The notes beneath the pieces were generated by a model. The model saw only the letters and a list, made by a program, of their open reading frames with translations. It had not been told where the DNA came from and ran no database searches. From assembly GCF_002860285.1 (NCBI RefSeq), contig NZ_PGVF01000009.1:124001-188000 (forward strand): 64,000 nt of DNA. Direction: 5' to 3'. This DNA comes from Bacillus sp. M6-12 (lineage in GTDB: Bacteria > Bacillota > Bacilli > Bacillales > DSM-1321). Below, one piece after another: positions 9,503-18,085 of this stretch; within the stretch, counting starts at the first letter, position 1; each line of letters begins with the position of its first letter. The translations under genes and the position numbers were made by a program.

Positions 9503-10192
9503 CTAAGCTTTGATTACCGGAACATATACATCGAATTGAGGCTGTTGGGCATATGGCTTGAACTGGTCACCGTAGTATTCTAAATGAAATGCATCCAGCT
9601 GCCTCCAGCCATTCTTTGAAATCCATCGATAGATGTCTTCGTAAGTGTCAATTACCTGATTCAGATCCAGGTTACTCAAATGTGTTTTTCTAACGTAATA
9701 CATCTCAGGGATGGATATGGCGGTCATTTCTTGAGGAATATCTTTTATTGTTTTATTAATATCTGCCTCCACCGCAATAAAGTAAGTGAAGTTCTCATTT
9801 CGAAAATAGGACAGTGCTGTTTTCTTTAGCGGATGCTGGATTCCTCTCAGTTCTTTGACCTGTGACAGCAATTTTAACCAAAGTCTTGGTGCCAGAATTT
9901 CTGTTTCAGCTTTTGCTATGTATGGAGCATCAAAGCTGTATCCAATATAGGTGGACCTGGTTTTATAAACTGCTTCTATTTTATGGATACCTTGGTTACT
10001 ATCCAAAATTCTATATCCGCCATGTGACCCCGGCTCTGAATATAGGGCTATCCCATATGTACTAAGTTCCTGCAGATAACGCCACATTGTACGATATGAA
10101 ACTTGAAATTCGTCCGCCAACTCTTTTACCGTAAAGATTCGCTTTTGCTTTACCAATTCCATTAATTCTAATAGACGTTGAGTTTTACTCAT
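9503..10192 (-). CDS. YafY-like HTH regulator with GyrI-like effector domain
   Basis: About 229 residues. Residues 1-60 form a DeoR/YafY-type HTH_11 winged helix (QRLLELMELVKQKRIFTVKE and SYRTMWRYLQEL). The C-terminal part (about 75-229) has the GyrI-like/effector-binding pattern ending in FDVYVPVIKA. I prefer the ATG at 10190-10192 with GAGAGA upstream over the frame extending to 10225. It is divergent from 10293, which encodes a free-standing GyrI-like domain, so the pair may act together in sensing a small molecule. Confidence 0.7.
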   Translation of the reverse strand: MSKTQRLLELMELVKQKRIFTVKELADEFQVSYRTMWRYLQELSTYGIALYSEPGSHGGYRILDSNQGIHKIEAVYKTRSTYIGYSFDAPYIAKAETEILAPRLWLKLLSQVKELRGIQHPLKKTALSYFRNENFTYFIAVEADINKTIKDIPQEMTAISIPEMYYVRKTHLSNLDLNQVIDTYEDIYRWISKNGWRQLDAFHLEYYGDQFKPYAQQPQFDVYVPVIKA

Positions 10193-10220
10193 AAAAATCT
10201 CTCGCTTTTCAAAAGAATAT

Positions 10221-10233
10221 GACAATTATTGTC
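10221..10233. promoter_or_regulatory. Candidate operator between divergent regulator and GyrI-like gene
   Basis: GACAATTATTGTC is a perfect 13-bp palindrome placed about 28 bases upstream of the regulator start and 60 bases upstream of the divergent gene. Confidence 0.5.
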
Positions 10234-10292
10234 CACATTAACTTGTATTATAGAAGAGAACAGTATTACTGACAATCAGGAGGAATTGCTAT

Positions 10293-10727
10293 ATGCAAAT
10301 TATTAAAAAACCAGGTTTTTATGTAGTTGGCAAGAAAGTTTCCTGTCCTTGGGAGCAGCTGGGGATCGAAATGCCAAAGGCGTGGGCTGAAGTGACACGC
10401 AGAAAGCATGAAATTTCGAATAAAGTATCACCTTACACCCTTGACATTTGTCTTCAACTGAAGGACGGCATTTTCACCCAATTAGTAGGCGTAGAAGTAT
10501 CAAAGATTACTGAGGTACCTGATGGGTTTGAGGGCATTTCTATTCCAGAACAGAACTATGTTCATACGCGGCATACAGGAACGGAAATGGAGATGATACA
10601 TACATTTGAAAATATGATTAAGTGGGCTAAGGAAAATAACCATACAATTGATCCAGAGGACTTTAAAATCCAATTTGCACCTGATGACAAGAATGGTGCT
10701 CATGAATTATATTACAAAGTCGTTTAG
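10293..10727 (+). CDS. GyrI-like / AraC effector-binding domain protein
   Basis: A 144-residue stand-alone GyrI-like small-molecule-binding domain: no DNA-binding region, and the typical C-terminal pattern in which FEGISIPEQNYVHTRHTG leads to a closing strand ending in ELYYKVV. It has an AGGAGG ribosome site. Such proteins bind or hydrolyse amphipathic compounds. The divergent gene at 10192 encodes the same kind of domain fused to an HTH. Terminated at 10896-10926. Confidence 0.75.
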   Translation: MQIIKKPGFYVVGKKVSCPWEQLGIEMPKAWAEVTRRKHEISNKVSPYTLDICLQLKDGIFTQLVGVEVSKITEVPDGFEGISIPEQNYVHTRHTGTEMEMIHTFENMIKWAKENNHTIDPEDFKIQFAPDDKNGAHELYYKVV

Positions 10728-10895
10728 GAAACGAAATGAGTACAACTTTTTTTCAAAATGAAGGGGTCATACAGCCAGCCACTACTACAGTTTAGAGGAT
10801 TTACAAGTTGTCATAACAGGATAATAAAAGACCAAAACTTTGAGCTAAAAGGGTAGTCCTTCTAGGAAAAAATTTTGACAAGGTGAAAAGTTACT

Positions 10896-10926
10896 CACCG
10901 AAGTGATTCCGCACTTCGGTGTTTTT
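10896..10926 (+). terminator. Intrinsic terminator
   Basis: CACCGAAGTG (10896-10905) and CACTTCGGTG (10912-10921) form a perfect 10-bp stem followed by TTTTT. Confidence 0.8.
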
Positions 10927-10996
10927 ATGCCCATACTTCTCTCTGAAAATTCCATTTTAACATACGTGGCAAATCTTGTTCCCCAAAAAAGAAGGG

Positions 10997-12274
10997 TCAG
11001 AAACTAATTCTTATTCTCAAAATAGTTCCCTTCATCTTTCTAAGCGGAGAAAAGATTACCCATAAAGGAGCAAGAAATAGTCCAATACCTCCGATAAACA
11101 TTGTCTCACGCAGACCAATCATTTCTCCTAATAATCCACCCGTTAATGCACCAATTGGAGTGGCACCCCAGGTTATGAGCCTTGATGCGGATAGTGCCCG
11201 AGCCAGCATATACTCTGGAATAACAGACTGCCGGATAGATGTTGCGGTGATATTCGACAAGCTTAGGCCAATACCGTTCAGGAAAAACCCTGTAAAAATG
11301 AAACCTATCATATTATCGGGAAACTCCTCTGCAATTGGAACAAGAACTAAGACACCGCATGCCAGTATCATCGACCAGATAGTTGCCGGCCCAATGCCAG
11401 TGCGCTTTGAAACTTTTTCAGCAAGGAGGGATCCAATGATGGAACCAATTCCTCCCATCGAGAATATCAAACCAATCATACCTGCGCTTAAATGTAATTC
11501 ATTTGCGCAGTGCAACAAGAACACCGACATTAGGATTTGGGAAAACAAATTATATGTTGCGGATTCACCCATTAACGCATTAATGCAGCGGTTTCCGAAT
11601 ACAAATTTCACTCCTATTGTAATCTCGTTTGCCAAATTTAGTTTTGAGTTTTTTGAAATAGGCGCACCTTCCGGTTTCTTAATGGTGTAAAGGCAAAGTC
11701 CTGCTAGAAAATAGGATACGGCATCAATAAAAATGGCTCCGGCAGCTCCAAATAATTAGACAAAAAACCCACCGATGCCGGGTCCAATAATCCAGGCAGT
11801 AGATGAACTTGCAGTGATTCGTGCATTCGCTTTGACAAGGTGATCTCTATCCACAAGAAAGGGGATGTACGTCTGAAAGGTCACATCGAAGAACACTGTA
11901 AAAAAACCCAAGATAAACACAATAATGTACATCAGTTCAATGCTAAGAAAATCGAAATATATCGCAAAAGGAAACAATAATATCATTGTACTCCTGCCAA
12001 TATTCGAAACGATAAGGATCGGCCGTTTCTTTGAGCGGTCAACATAAACTCCAGCAAATGTAAAAATTAGGAAGGGTACGTATGCCGATGCGTTTAATAT
12101 CCCAACTTGTGTGGAGAAAGCTTCCAATAGAGTAATCGCTGCCAAAGGGAAAGCTACACTGGAGATTTGGGTACCAAAAAAGGAAATAGTCTCACCTAAC
12201 CAAAGTTTTGCAAAATCAGGATTCTGCGGAAAAGATAATGGGATTTCCGCTTTGGACTTTTCAATTACTGACAT
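10997..12274 (-). pseudogene. MFS exporter interrupted by one nonsense codon
   Basis: One continuous frame from ATG at 12272-12274 to 10997 would encode an MFS_3-type transporter of about 425 residues. It is broken only by a TAA at 11756-11758, after the segment STAWIIGPGIGGFFV; the sequence resumes in the same frame with LFGAAGAIF. The half before the stop has the MFS loop GVYVDRSKKRP. AGGAAGG precedes the start. A single C-to-T change from CAA (Gln) would explain the stop. I infer a recent inactivation, a sequencing error, or (less likely) readthrough. A hairpin with a T-run sits directly before its ribosome site. Confidence 0.8.
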
Positions 12275-12289
12275 CAACACAACCTTCCT

Positions 12290-12325
12290 AAAAAAATTAA
12301 CCACCTAAAAAGGGTTTAGGTGGTT
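12290..12325 (-). promoter_or_regulatory. Attenuator-like hairpin in the leader of the MFS gene
   Basis: On the minus strand an 11-bp perfect stem (AACCACCTAAA / TTTAGGTGGTT, 12299-12325) is followed by TTAATTTTTTT and then directly by the AGGAAGG ribosome site of the MFS gene. The order hairpin, U-run, Shine-Dalgarno is what a leader terminator/attenuator looks like. It could instead end an upstream transcript. Confidence 0.5.
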
Positions 12326-12728
12326 ATATCTTAAAAGAGTTATTTATAACTGTCAATTATTTACTTTAAAGGTTATAATCGATTGGACAAGGGGGATGTC
12401 CGTGGCACATTAAAAGAGGAATATGAAGGACATAACCATTATTAATGAAAACATAGCAATGGGAAAATCGCCCACTTCCATATTTAAGCTATTCGCTTTT
12501 TGTCGGGCACTGCCCATACCTTTGAGAAACAAGCATGACAATGGCGCTTTCCAAAAGGAGGGTGATTGTTCATTACTTATTTGATCTTCAAATAGAAGTT
12601 TATCAAAAGATATTTGACTCATATTTAACTGCATTCTCCTTAGGAGGCTCCCCGACCGCCATTTAAGCGGAAATCAACAGTCAAGTTTATCAGAGTTTTT
12701 TATTTAAAGATTTACTAGAGGGGATTAC
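12326..12728. other. Intergenic region with a weak minus-strand ORF
   Basis: A 74-codon minus-strand frame (12410-12634) has an AAGGAG near its start, one hydrophobic C-terminal segment and no recognisable family; I do not call it a gene. It also holds the promoter region for the DUF2161 gene, where I see no convincing -35/-10 pair. Confidence 0.35.
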
Positions 12729-13478
12729 ATGAATAGCAAAACAGCGAAAATATTAGAGACTGACTTGTACGAACCAATCCGTAACTATTTTACCGAAAAA
12801 GGCTACGATGTTTATGCGGAGGTAAAACATTGTGATATTACCGCAGTGAAGGAAAATGAACTAATCATTGTGGAAATGAAGCTGAATTTAACAGTTGACC
12901 TGCTGGTTCAGGCAGCTAAACGGCAGCGTATCACCGACCTCGTCTATATTGCTATCCCCAGGCCAAAATACAGGCTTGGTTCAAAAAAATGGAATGATAT
13001 TTGCCATCTGATACGGCGCCTGGAGCTTGGTCTGATTCTCGTATCCTTCCAAAAGAGCGGTATTAGTATGGAGATTGCCATTTCTCCGGGACCCTTTGAC
13101 CGGCTAAAAAGCATGCAATACAACAGAAAAAAAAGGGACTTTATTATTGCTGAAATCGATGGCAGGAATGGTGACTATAATATCGGCGGCAGCAGCAAAA
13201 CAAAAATCATCACGGCCTATAAGGAAACATGCATTCAAATCGCATGCCTGCTGGAACGATTTGGACCCTTATCACCAAAGGCTTTAAGAGAGATGGGTAC
13301 AGGCGATAAAACATTATCCATTCTGAATAAAAACTATTACCGCTGGTTTGACAAAATTAAAAGAGGAACGTATACAATAAGCAGTTTAGGCAAAAAAGAA
13401 CTGGAACACTTCCCTGAACAGGTTCAGTACTTTTACAGATTATATGATGGTTCTTCTGAAACTTTTAAAAAAAAATAG
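12729..13478 (+). CDS. DUF2161 family protein, PD-(D/E)XK-type phosphodiesterase fold
   Basis: A 249-residue protein matching the DUF2161 pattern. The N-terminal part contains the nuclease-fold core: Asp at CDITAV, then IIVEMK (the E-x-K of PD-(D/E)XK), then QAAKRQRITD. The C-terminal part (about 160-249) looks like a winged-helix segment. The family is named a putative phosphodiesterase but its substrate is not known. It is a single gene, closed by a hairpin at 13481. AGAGGGG lies upstream of the ATG. Confidence 0.7.
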   Translation: MNSKTAKILETDLYEPIRNYFTEKGYDVYAEVKHCDITAVKENELIIVEMKLNLTVDLLVQAAKRQRITDLVYIAIPRPKYRLGSKKWNDICHLIRRLELGLILVSFQKSGISMEIAISPGPFDRLKSMQYNRKKRDFIIAEIDGRNGDYNIGGSSKTKIITAYKETCIQIACLLERFGPLSPKALREMGTGDKTLSILNKNYYRWFDKIKRGTYTISSLGKKELEHFPEQVQYFYRLYDGSSETFKKK

Positions 13479-13480
13479 CC

Positions 13481-13540
13481 GCTGCTCTCCCTGATATGGC
13501 AAAAGGTCAGGGGAGCAGCATTATTTATCCTCTTTTTTTA
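13481..13540 (+). terminator. Intrinsic terminator after DUF2161 gene
   Basis: GCTGCTCTCCCTGA (13481-13494) pairs with TCAGGGGAGCAGC (13507-13519) with one bulge; a T-rich tract follows. Confidence 0.75.
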
Positions 13541-13623
13541 GAACCACCATTAGTCCACGAGAGGTGTTCGGCAATTTTATCAACAAGAGCATACAATGTT
13601 AATTCCTATTTCGATGTAATTCT

Positions 13624-13648
13624 TTTACGAAAAAAATATTTTCGTAAA
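13624..13648. promoter_or_regulatory. Palindromic candidate operator upstream of MFS gene
   Basis: TTTACGAAAA and TTTTCGTAAA form perfect 10-bp arms around AAATA, about 130 bases before the MFS start. The AT-rich symmetric form suggests a dimeric repressor site; no regulator gene is adjacent. Confidence 0.45.
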
Positions 13649-13775
13649 GGCTTACAACCGTATTGCTCTCAAAAAGAAAACGCTTTAAATTATTTTAGTA
13701 TAACAAAGCAAGACGTTTAGCAACTTCCACAAAGGGAACTCTAACGGTAAGACAACTTGGGGAAGTGACACATAA

Positions 13776-14963
13776 ATGAGCAAGAAGAGTAGAAATATAG
13801 CGGCTTTGATTATCATGGCCTTTACCATGTTTTTATTAGGAGGGATTGGCAGTACAAAAGGGATTGTACTCGATGAAGTCAAAAAGAGTATTGGCCTTGA
13901 CCTTAATACAATGGGTATGGTTGTTTTTATATTCCAGTGGGGATTTACAATTGCCGGTGTGGTCAGCGGTTATCTTGTTGATAAAAAGGGCCTTAAATAT
14001 ATGACTTTGGCGGGTGCGGCCATTATGGCTGCAGGCTTGTTTGGAACTGGGGCTGCCCAAACTGTACTGTTCTTTCTTGGTTTTTATCTCATAGTAGGAT
14101 TCGGAATTGGCGCAATGACAGTTGCTTCCAATGCAATTGTTCCAGCTGTCTATCCAAACAGGCAAGGCATGATGTTTAACATTACCATGGGTGTTTACGG
14201 GCTTGGGATGTTCGTCACTCCGCTTCTGCTAAGGTGGATGTTCGATGCAAATATCTCCTGGAGAGTCTTTTATATCGGTATCGGAGTATTAATGATTGCT
14301 TTTATCATATTGCTTCTATTTACTAAGCTGCCTAAAGGGAAAGCTGAAAGAGCAAGCTTGGCAGCATTTAAGGAAATGCTGAAAAACGCACAGTTCGTGT
14401 TCGTCATGATTTTCCTGATCTTCTATGTAGCAACAGAAGTATCATTCCTTAATTTCTTTCCAAGCTTTTTAAAAACACTGGAGCTTGGCGGTGCCAGCCC
14501 AGGTGAAAAGAATGCAATGGTAGCCGCGATTCTATCCGTTTTTTCTCTATTATTTACGTTAGGCCGATTAGGCGGGGCATTCATAACTCAAAAATTAGGA
14601 GAGAAAAAGACGATTCTCATCTTCTCTTTATTAGCGGTCGCCAATGTGACCTTCAGTAAGTTTTTTGCAGAAGAATGGGTGTATTCATTTGCAGCTGCCG
14701 GTTTGTTTTTATCTGTATTATTTCCGACTGCAACAGCGATTGGAACGAAGCTGTCAGAAACGAGCGGCTCTGCACTTGGCCTTGTTTATGTAGCATCCGG
14801 GATTGGCGGCGCTTTTGCAGGCTGGCTTGTGGGTGCCGTTTCAGAAAAATTTGGTCCTGAATACGGATTTAATCTCCCGATCATCTTCCTTATAATTCTT
14901 CTGATTATTACTTTCTTTATCAAAGAAAAACCTGATACGGGAGTACAGCAACGTAAAGCATAA
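13776..14963 (+). CDS. MFS transporter (FucP/sugar-type)
   Basis: A 395-residue protein with 12 predicted membrane helices. The first helix pair reads FLLGGIGSTKGIVLDEVK, the cytoplasmic loop after helix 2 is GYLVDKKGLKY, and the region AIVPAVYPNRQGMMFNITMG resembles the FucP/GlcP sugar-proton symporter group. It carries a short basic tail (QQRKA). A palindromic site lies upstream. The next gene starts 80 bases later, so both could share a transcript. Substrate is an inference; other MFS branches are possible. Confidence 0.7.
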   Translation: MSKKSRNIAALIIMAFTMFLLGGIGSTKGIVLDEVKKSIGLDLNTMGMVVFIFQWGFTIAGVVSGYLVDKKGLKYMTLAGAAIMAAGLFGTGAAQTVLFFLGFYLIVGFGIGAMTVASNAIVPAVYPNRQGMMFNITMGVYGLGMFVTPLLLRWMFDANISWRVFYIGIGVLMIAFIILLLFTKLPKGKAERASLAAFKEMLKNAQFVFVMIFLIFYVATEVSFLNFFPSFLKTLELGGASPGEKNAMVAAILSVFSLLFTLGRLGGAFITQKLGEKKTILIFSLLAVANVTFSKFFAEEWVYSFAAAGLFLSVLFPTATAIGTKLSETSGSALGLVYVASGIGGAFAGWLVGAVSEKFGPEYGFNLPIIFLIILLIITFFIKEKPDTGVQQRKA

Positions 14964-15042
14964 GATATGTTTAGGGGAACAGAGTACGGATATTATAAAA
15001 GTATTGACCCTATAAAAAAATAATAAGGGAAGGGTGAAAAAA

Positions 15043-15264
15043 ATGGAACAGAATGAAAAAGACGAAATTTTAGAGAAAATGAACCAGGTTTCTATTGATC
15101 AAAGGGACAATGCACAGAACAGATTAGAGGTTAGCCAGATACTTGAAAAAGACCCTGAAAACAAGGAACTGCTGGACAAACTGGATGTTTTGTCAGAAGA
15201 AAACAAAGAGCTATATAATACATCTGTGAAATTAGAATCTAAACTGTTGGGAAAAAAGATGTAA
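15043..15264 (+). CDS. Small coiled-coil protein, unknown function
   Basis: A 73-residue, highly charged, helical protein with heptad-like spacing (LEVSQILEK, KLDVLSEENKEL). I do not recognise the family. AAGGGAAGGG lies at good distance from ATG 15043, which I prefer over a GTG three codons earlier. Its stop codon lies inside the stem of a strong terminator. No Cys, no signal peptide, no membrane segment. Confidence 0.6.
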   Translation: MEQNEKDEILEKMNQVSIDQRDNAQNRLEVSQILEKDPENKELLDKLDVLSEENKELYNTSVKLESKLLGKKM

Positions 15265-15285
15265 GCAGAAGCTTACATCTTTTTT
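15258..15285 (+). terminator. Intrinsic terminator overlapping a stop codon
   Basis: GATGTAAGC (15258-15266) and GCTTACATC (15271-15279) form a perfect stem followed by TTTTTT. The stop codon TAA is within the first arm. Confidence 0.85.
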
Positions 15286-15420
15286 GGAGGATAGAACACA
15301 ACCCTCTTTCTGTACTAAGTATTTGTTTTTTCAATCATTTCAAATGCTTCCTCCGTTTAGGTGAACACTTAGCCCATATTTTACATATAATGCCTAGACA
15401 TCGCAAAAGGGGCGTTTAGA

Positions 15421-15570
15421 GTGATTCTTAATGAAGTGGAACAGGAAAAATGGGGCCTCATAGGCAGTCTGTTGGGATTGGGATCGGTTATTCTATCTTT
15501 AATCGCAGCAATCATTGCCGTTTGTTTATCATACGTTGATTACCTTGAAGCACTATCAGTGAAGGATTAA
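15421..15570 (+). CDS. Small single-span membrane protein
   Basis: A 49-codon frame with GTG start preceded by AAAAGGGG at eight bases. Residues about 12-40 are hydrophobic (LIGSLLGLGSVILSLIAAII and onward), giving one membrane segment, with short acidic ends. Family not recognised. Good ribosome site and a terminator just after the stop support a real gene. Confidence 0.6.
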   Translation: MILNEVEQEKWGLIGSLLGLGSVILSLIAAIIAVCLSYVDYLEALSVKD

Positions 15571-15578
15571 GAGAATGT

Positions 15579-15624
15579 CCCGAATACGGTGGATAATTTA
15601 TGTCCGTTATTCGGGTTTGTTTCT
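15579..15624 (+). terminator. Intrinsic terminator
   Basis: CCCGAATACGG pairs with CCGTTATTCGGG (one bulge), followed by TTTGTTT. Confidence 0.65.
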
Positions 15625-15905
15625 ATTTATGTCGGAAAAATGTTCTTCGAATGCCTTAGCTATAGGGGCAGCAGTGCTGACTTTTAATACCCTTGGCGAC
15701 TTTAGTTAATTATTAATTACAAATGTTAAATATTAAGATTGATTGCCGGATATTTAAAATTGCTATAAAATGTAAAAATATATACATAGGAATGAAAAGA
15801 GTTGTTACTGGAACAGCTCTTTTTTTATGGGTTAAATGGCAGTTACATAGTTTATGGGGACAAAAAACATATTCTTAAAAAATATTTAAAAACTTTTACT
15901 AAAAT
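15625..15905. other. Intergenic region with an orphan terminator
   Basis: A terminator-like hairpin at 15797-15826 (AAGAGTTGTT / AACAGCTCTT then seven T) ends a transcript that contains no clear gene. A 26-codon frame at 15629-15709 lacks a ribosome site. The unit could be a small RNA or a relic. Confidence 0.4.
15797..15826 (+). terminator. Orphan terminator
   Basis: Ten-bp stem with one G-U pair, loop ACTGG, followed by a T-run. No gene directly precedes it. Confidence 0.6.
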
Positions 15906-15933
15906 TGAAACCAAACAGGACAGTTAAAACGAC
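15906..15933 (+). promoter_or_regulatory. ECF-type promoter of the sigma/anti-sigma operon
   Basis: TGAAACC (15906-15912), 17 bases, then CGAC (15930-15933) matches the known -35 and -10 elements of Bacillus ECF sigma factors (SigW/SigX/SigM group). It lies 36 bases upstream of the sigma-factor start, so autoregulation is likely. Confidence 0.65.
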
Positions 15934-15968
15934 ATACTGTATGAAATACTGAAGAGGAGGTACCTTAG

Positions 15969-16547
15969 TTGAACCAAGAAAACCAATTAATTAAAAAAAT
16001 AAGGGACGGTAACGCCGACGCTTTCAGTGCACTGGTTAAACCTTATCTTGCTACCGCCTATAAAACTGCATATATGGTGCTGCGTTCAAGGGAAGGAGCA
16101 GAGGATGCAGTCCAAAATGCTTTAGAAGATGCATATCTCAGCATCATTAATCAAATGGATATCCGTAATTTTAGGGCTTGGTTTTTTCGGCTGGTGCATA
16201 ATCGCTCTGTCGACTTGTACCGCAAAAATGCCCGACAGCCAATAATCGGATTAGGTGAAAACCCGGAAGCAGAGTTGAAGCTAAAATCAGATTCTGCCCA
16301 AAACCTAGCAATCGGACGTGAGAATAAGAATGAAGTAATGGCGCTGATCGCACAGCTTGAAAAGGATCAGAGAATACCATTGTTGCTTTACTATTTTGAA
16401 GATATGTCGGTAAAAGATATTTCCCTCGCCCTTGATGAAAATGTGAACACTGTGAAAACCAGGCTGAAGCGGGGAAGAGTCAAACTTGGGAGTTTAATGA
16501 AACAGAATAAAAATTTTTTGCTGGAGGTTAATACCCATGGGATATAA
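15969..16547 (+). CDS. ECF-type RNA polymerase sigma factor
   Basis: A 192-residue sigma-70 family factor with region 2 (about 10-80; DAFSALVKPYLATAYKTAY, then GAEDAVQNALEDAY and FRAWFFRLVHNRSVDLYRK) and region 4 (about 120-185; IPLLLYYFEDMSVKDISLAL and TVKTRLKRGRVKL). It recruits RNA polymerase to stress-type promoters. Start is TTG at 15969 with GAGGAGG eight bases away. It overlaps the anti-sigma gene by 11 bases, indicating translational coupling, and has an ECF-type promoter upstream. The exact SigX/V/M/W subtype is not decided. Confidence 0.9.
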   Translation: MNQENQLIKKIRDGNADAFSALVKPYLATAYKTAYMVLRSREGAEDAVQNALEDAYLSIINQMDIRNFRAWFFRLVHNRSVDLYRKNARQPIIGLGENPEAELKLKSDSAQNLAIGRENKNEVMALIAQLEKDQRIPLLLYYFEDMSVKDISLALDENVNTVKTRLKRGRVKLGSLMKQNKNFLLEVNTHGI

Positions 16548-17643
16548 AAATGAAAAAGTCAATGATTCCATCCAGGATCAAGATGCACTCTTGTCCCTCG
16601 AACGTTTTGCTAGGGAGCTTCCACAAAAGATTACAAAAGATCAAATGGACGAAACTAGGAGCGAACGGATAGAACGCGAATGGACGGGCTTTCAAAAGCA
16701 ATTAAAAAAGCAGAGCTCTTTTGGAAAGAAAGCAGCCATTTATGCCATAGCCTCTGCCGCAAGTATCCTTTTATTCGTCGGCTCAGGCTTTGTTTCACCA
16801 ACCATGGCAAAAATGGTATCGAAAATCCCGCCTCTTAGCTCGCTGTACGAAAAATACGATGATGAACAATTACACGAAACAATCACAAAAGCGCTAAAGA
16901 AAGAAGGGTATCCTGTAGAACAGGTCTTGGAGCATGGTGGCGGAAAAGAAGAGGGCATGTACGTTTTCCTCGACGACACTAAAGAAAATGTTAAGAAGAT
17001 GGACACAGGTGTGAAAAAGATAGCCTATGGTATTTTGAAAAAACGTACGGGAACAAAATATGAGGATTATTATGTAAGAGTAAGAATGAAAGTCGAACCT
17101 TCGAAGAAAATTGAAGCGGAAAATGCAAGACTTGAAAAAGAGACGGAAGAAGTTTTCAATATCATAAATCCGGTTCTGAGCTCTTTTAACTTTCAAAACA
17201 GCTATGGTTTTGGACCGGAAGGAGTCGAACTGGATTTCTCCAACCTGGAAAAGAAGGAAAGGGTGGCAGAAATAAAGCTGGCTGTTGAGAACGCACTGAA
17301 AACAGCCGGCAAGGATTCCGCTAAAGTTAAAATTCGCATTTTTGACCAAGTAAGGCAAGACCAGTATAATCGCTGGGGTCCAGCTATTTCAGCAATCGCT
17401 GAGGAACTGAAGACGTACAAAAAATATCAGGTATCCAGTGTCGGCTATCAAAGCAGGAACGGTGTGTTAAGAGTACTGATCCGAATCAAACTGCCTGCTT
17501 CTGACCCAAAAGCAGCTGAGCTGGCAACCGATCTGAACACCATGATTGAAGAATTTATCAAAACGGACGAAATACAGCAAATGGTAAAAGACGACCCGTA
17601 TGAAATCGTCATCGACAGCAAGGATAAGAAAAAACTAAATTAA
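16537..17643 (+). CDS. Membrane anti-sigma factor (DUF4030-like)
   Basis: A 368-residue protein with a charged cytoplasmic N-terminus (1-65), one membrane segment at about 69-88 (KAAIYAIASAASILLFVGSG), and a large extracytoplasmic part with two similar DUF4030-like halves rich in Lys/Glu. Position directly after and overlapping the ECF sigma gene, plus topology, identify it as the likely partner that holds the sigma factor inactive at the membrane. GGAGG precedes the ATG. The signal it senses is unknown. The operon ends at a strong terminator. Confidence 0.75.
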   Translation: MGYKNEKVNDSIQDQDALLSLERFARELPQKITKDQMDETRSERIEREWTGFQKQLKKQSSFGKKAAIYAIASAASILLFVGSGFVSPTMAKMVSKIPPLSSLYEKYDDEQLHETITKALKKEGYPVEQVLEHGGGKEEGMYVFLDDTKENVKKMDTGVKKIAYGILKKRTGTKYEDYYVRVRMKVEPSKKIEAENARLEKETEEVFNIINPVLSSFNFQNSYGFGPEGVELDFSNLEKKERVAEIKLAVENALKTAGKDSAKVKIRIFDQVRQDQYNRWGPAISAIAEELKTYKKYQVSSVGYQSRNGVLRVLIRIKLPASDPKAAELATDLNTMIEEFIKTDEIQQMVKDDPYEIVIDSKDKKKLN

Positions 17644-17649
17644 TGAGAA

Positions 17650-17683
17650 AAACGATTCCCGTTACTGTCCGGGAATCGTTTTT
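17650..17683 (+). terminator. Intrinsic terminator of the sigma operon
   Basis: AAACGATTCCCG and CGGGAATCGTTT make a perfect 12-bp stem with an 8-base loop, followed by T residues. Confidence 0.85.
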
Positions 17684-17823
17684 GTATTGTTTATGAAATT
17701 ATTTTAAGATTTCAGAGTTGTGGACAACAGAAGTAGGATGGGCACCAACACACAACACAGGAAAATAAAGCCCCGATTCACAGGTCAAGGAAGGCTTCAG
17801 CAAGCAGTAAAGGATTAAGACGT

Positions 17824-18033
17824 ATGGGTAAATCCCAGGATTGGCTGATGGCTGAACTTTCAAATAAAAAACTGCAGGTAAAGCAGGTGTTTTATGCAGA
17901 ATGGTCAGAACAATATGGTTTTTATTTAAAAACCTACGACAATTTAGTGCTTTTCTCTTCACCGCACCAGCCTTTTTTCTTCGGAAAAGGGGCTGTTGAA
18001 AAATTGATCGCTTTGTCAGGTGCTGAAACTTAG
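17824..18033 (+). CDS. Small protein, unknown function
   Basis: A 69-codon frame with AAAGGA nine bases before the ATG. The protein is aromatic-rich in the middle (VFYAEWSEQYGFYLKTYDN) and looks like a small beta-rich soluble protein; no family recognised. No membrane segment or signal peptide. Confidence 0.45.
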   Translation: MGKSQDWLMAELSNKKLQVKQVFYAEWSEQYGFYLKTYDNLVLFSSPHQPFFFGKGAVEKLIALSGAET

Positions 18034-18085
18034 CTTCTGAAAAAATAATAAACCCTTTACTTAGAAAGGGAAGGGGATAATAAAC

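Noticed and set aside
12299..12325. AGGTGGTT hairpin considered as a T-box riboswitch
   Set aside because: The T-box core (AGGGTGGNACCGCG), specifier loop and long leader are absent, and the gene is an MFS exporter.
15629..15709. 26-codon frame starting MSEKCSSNALAIGAA
   Set aside because: Protein-like but no Shine-Dalgarno; too short to support as a gene.
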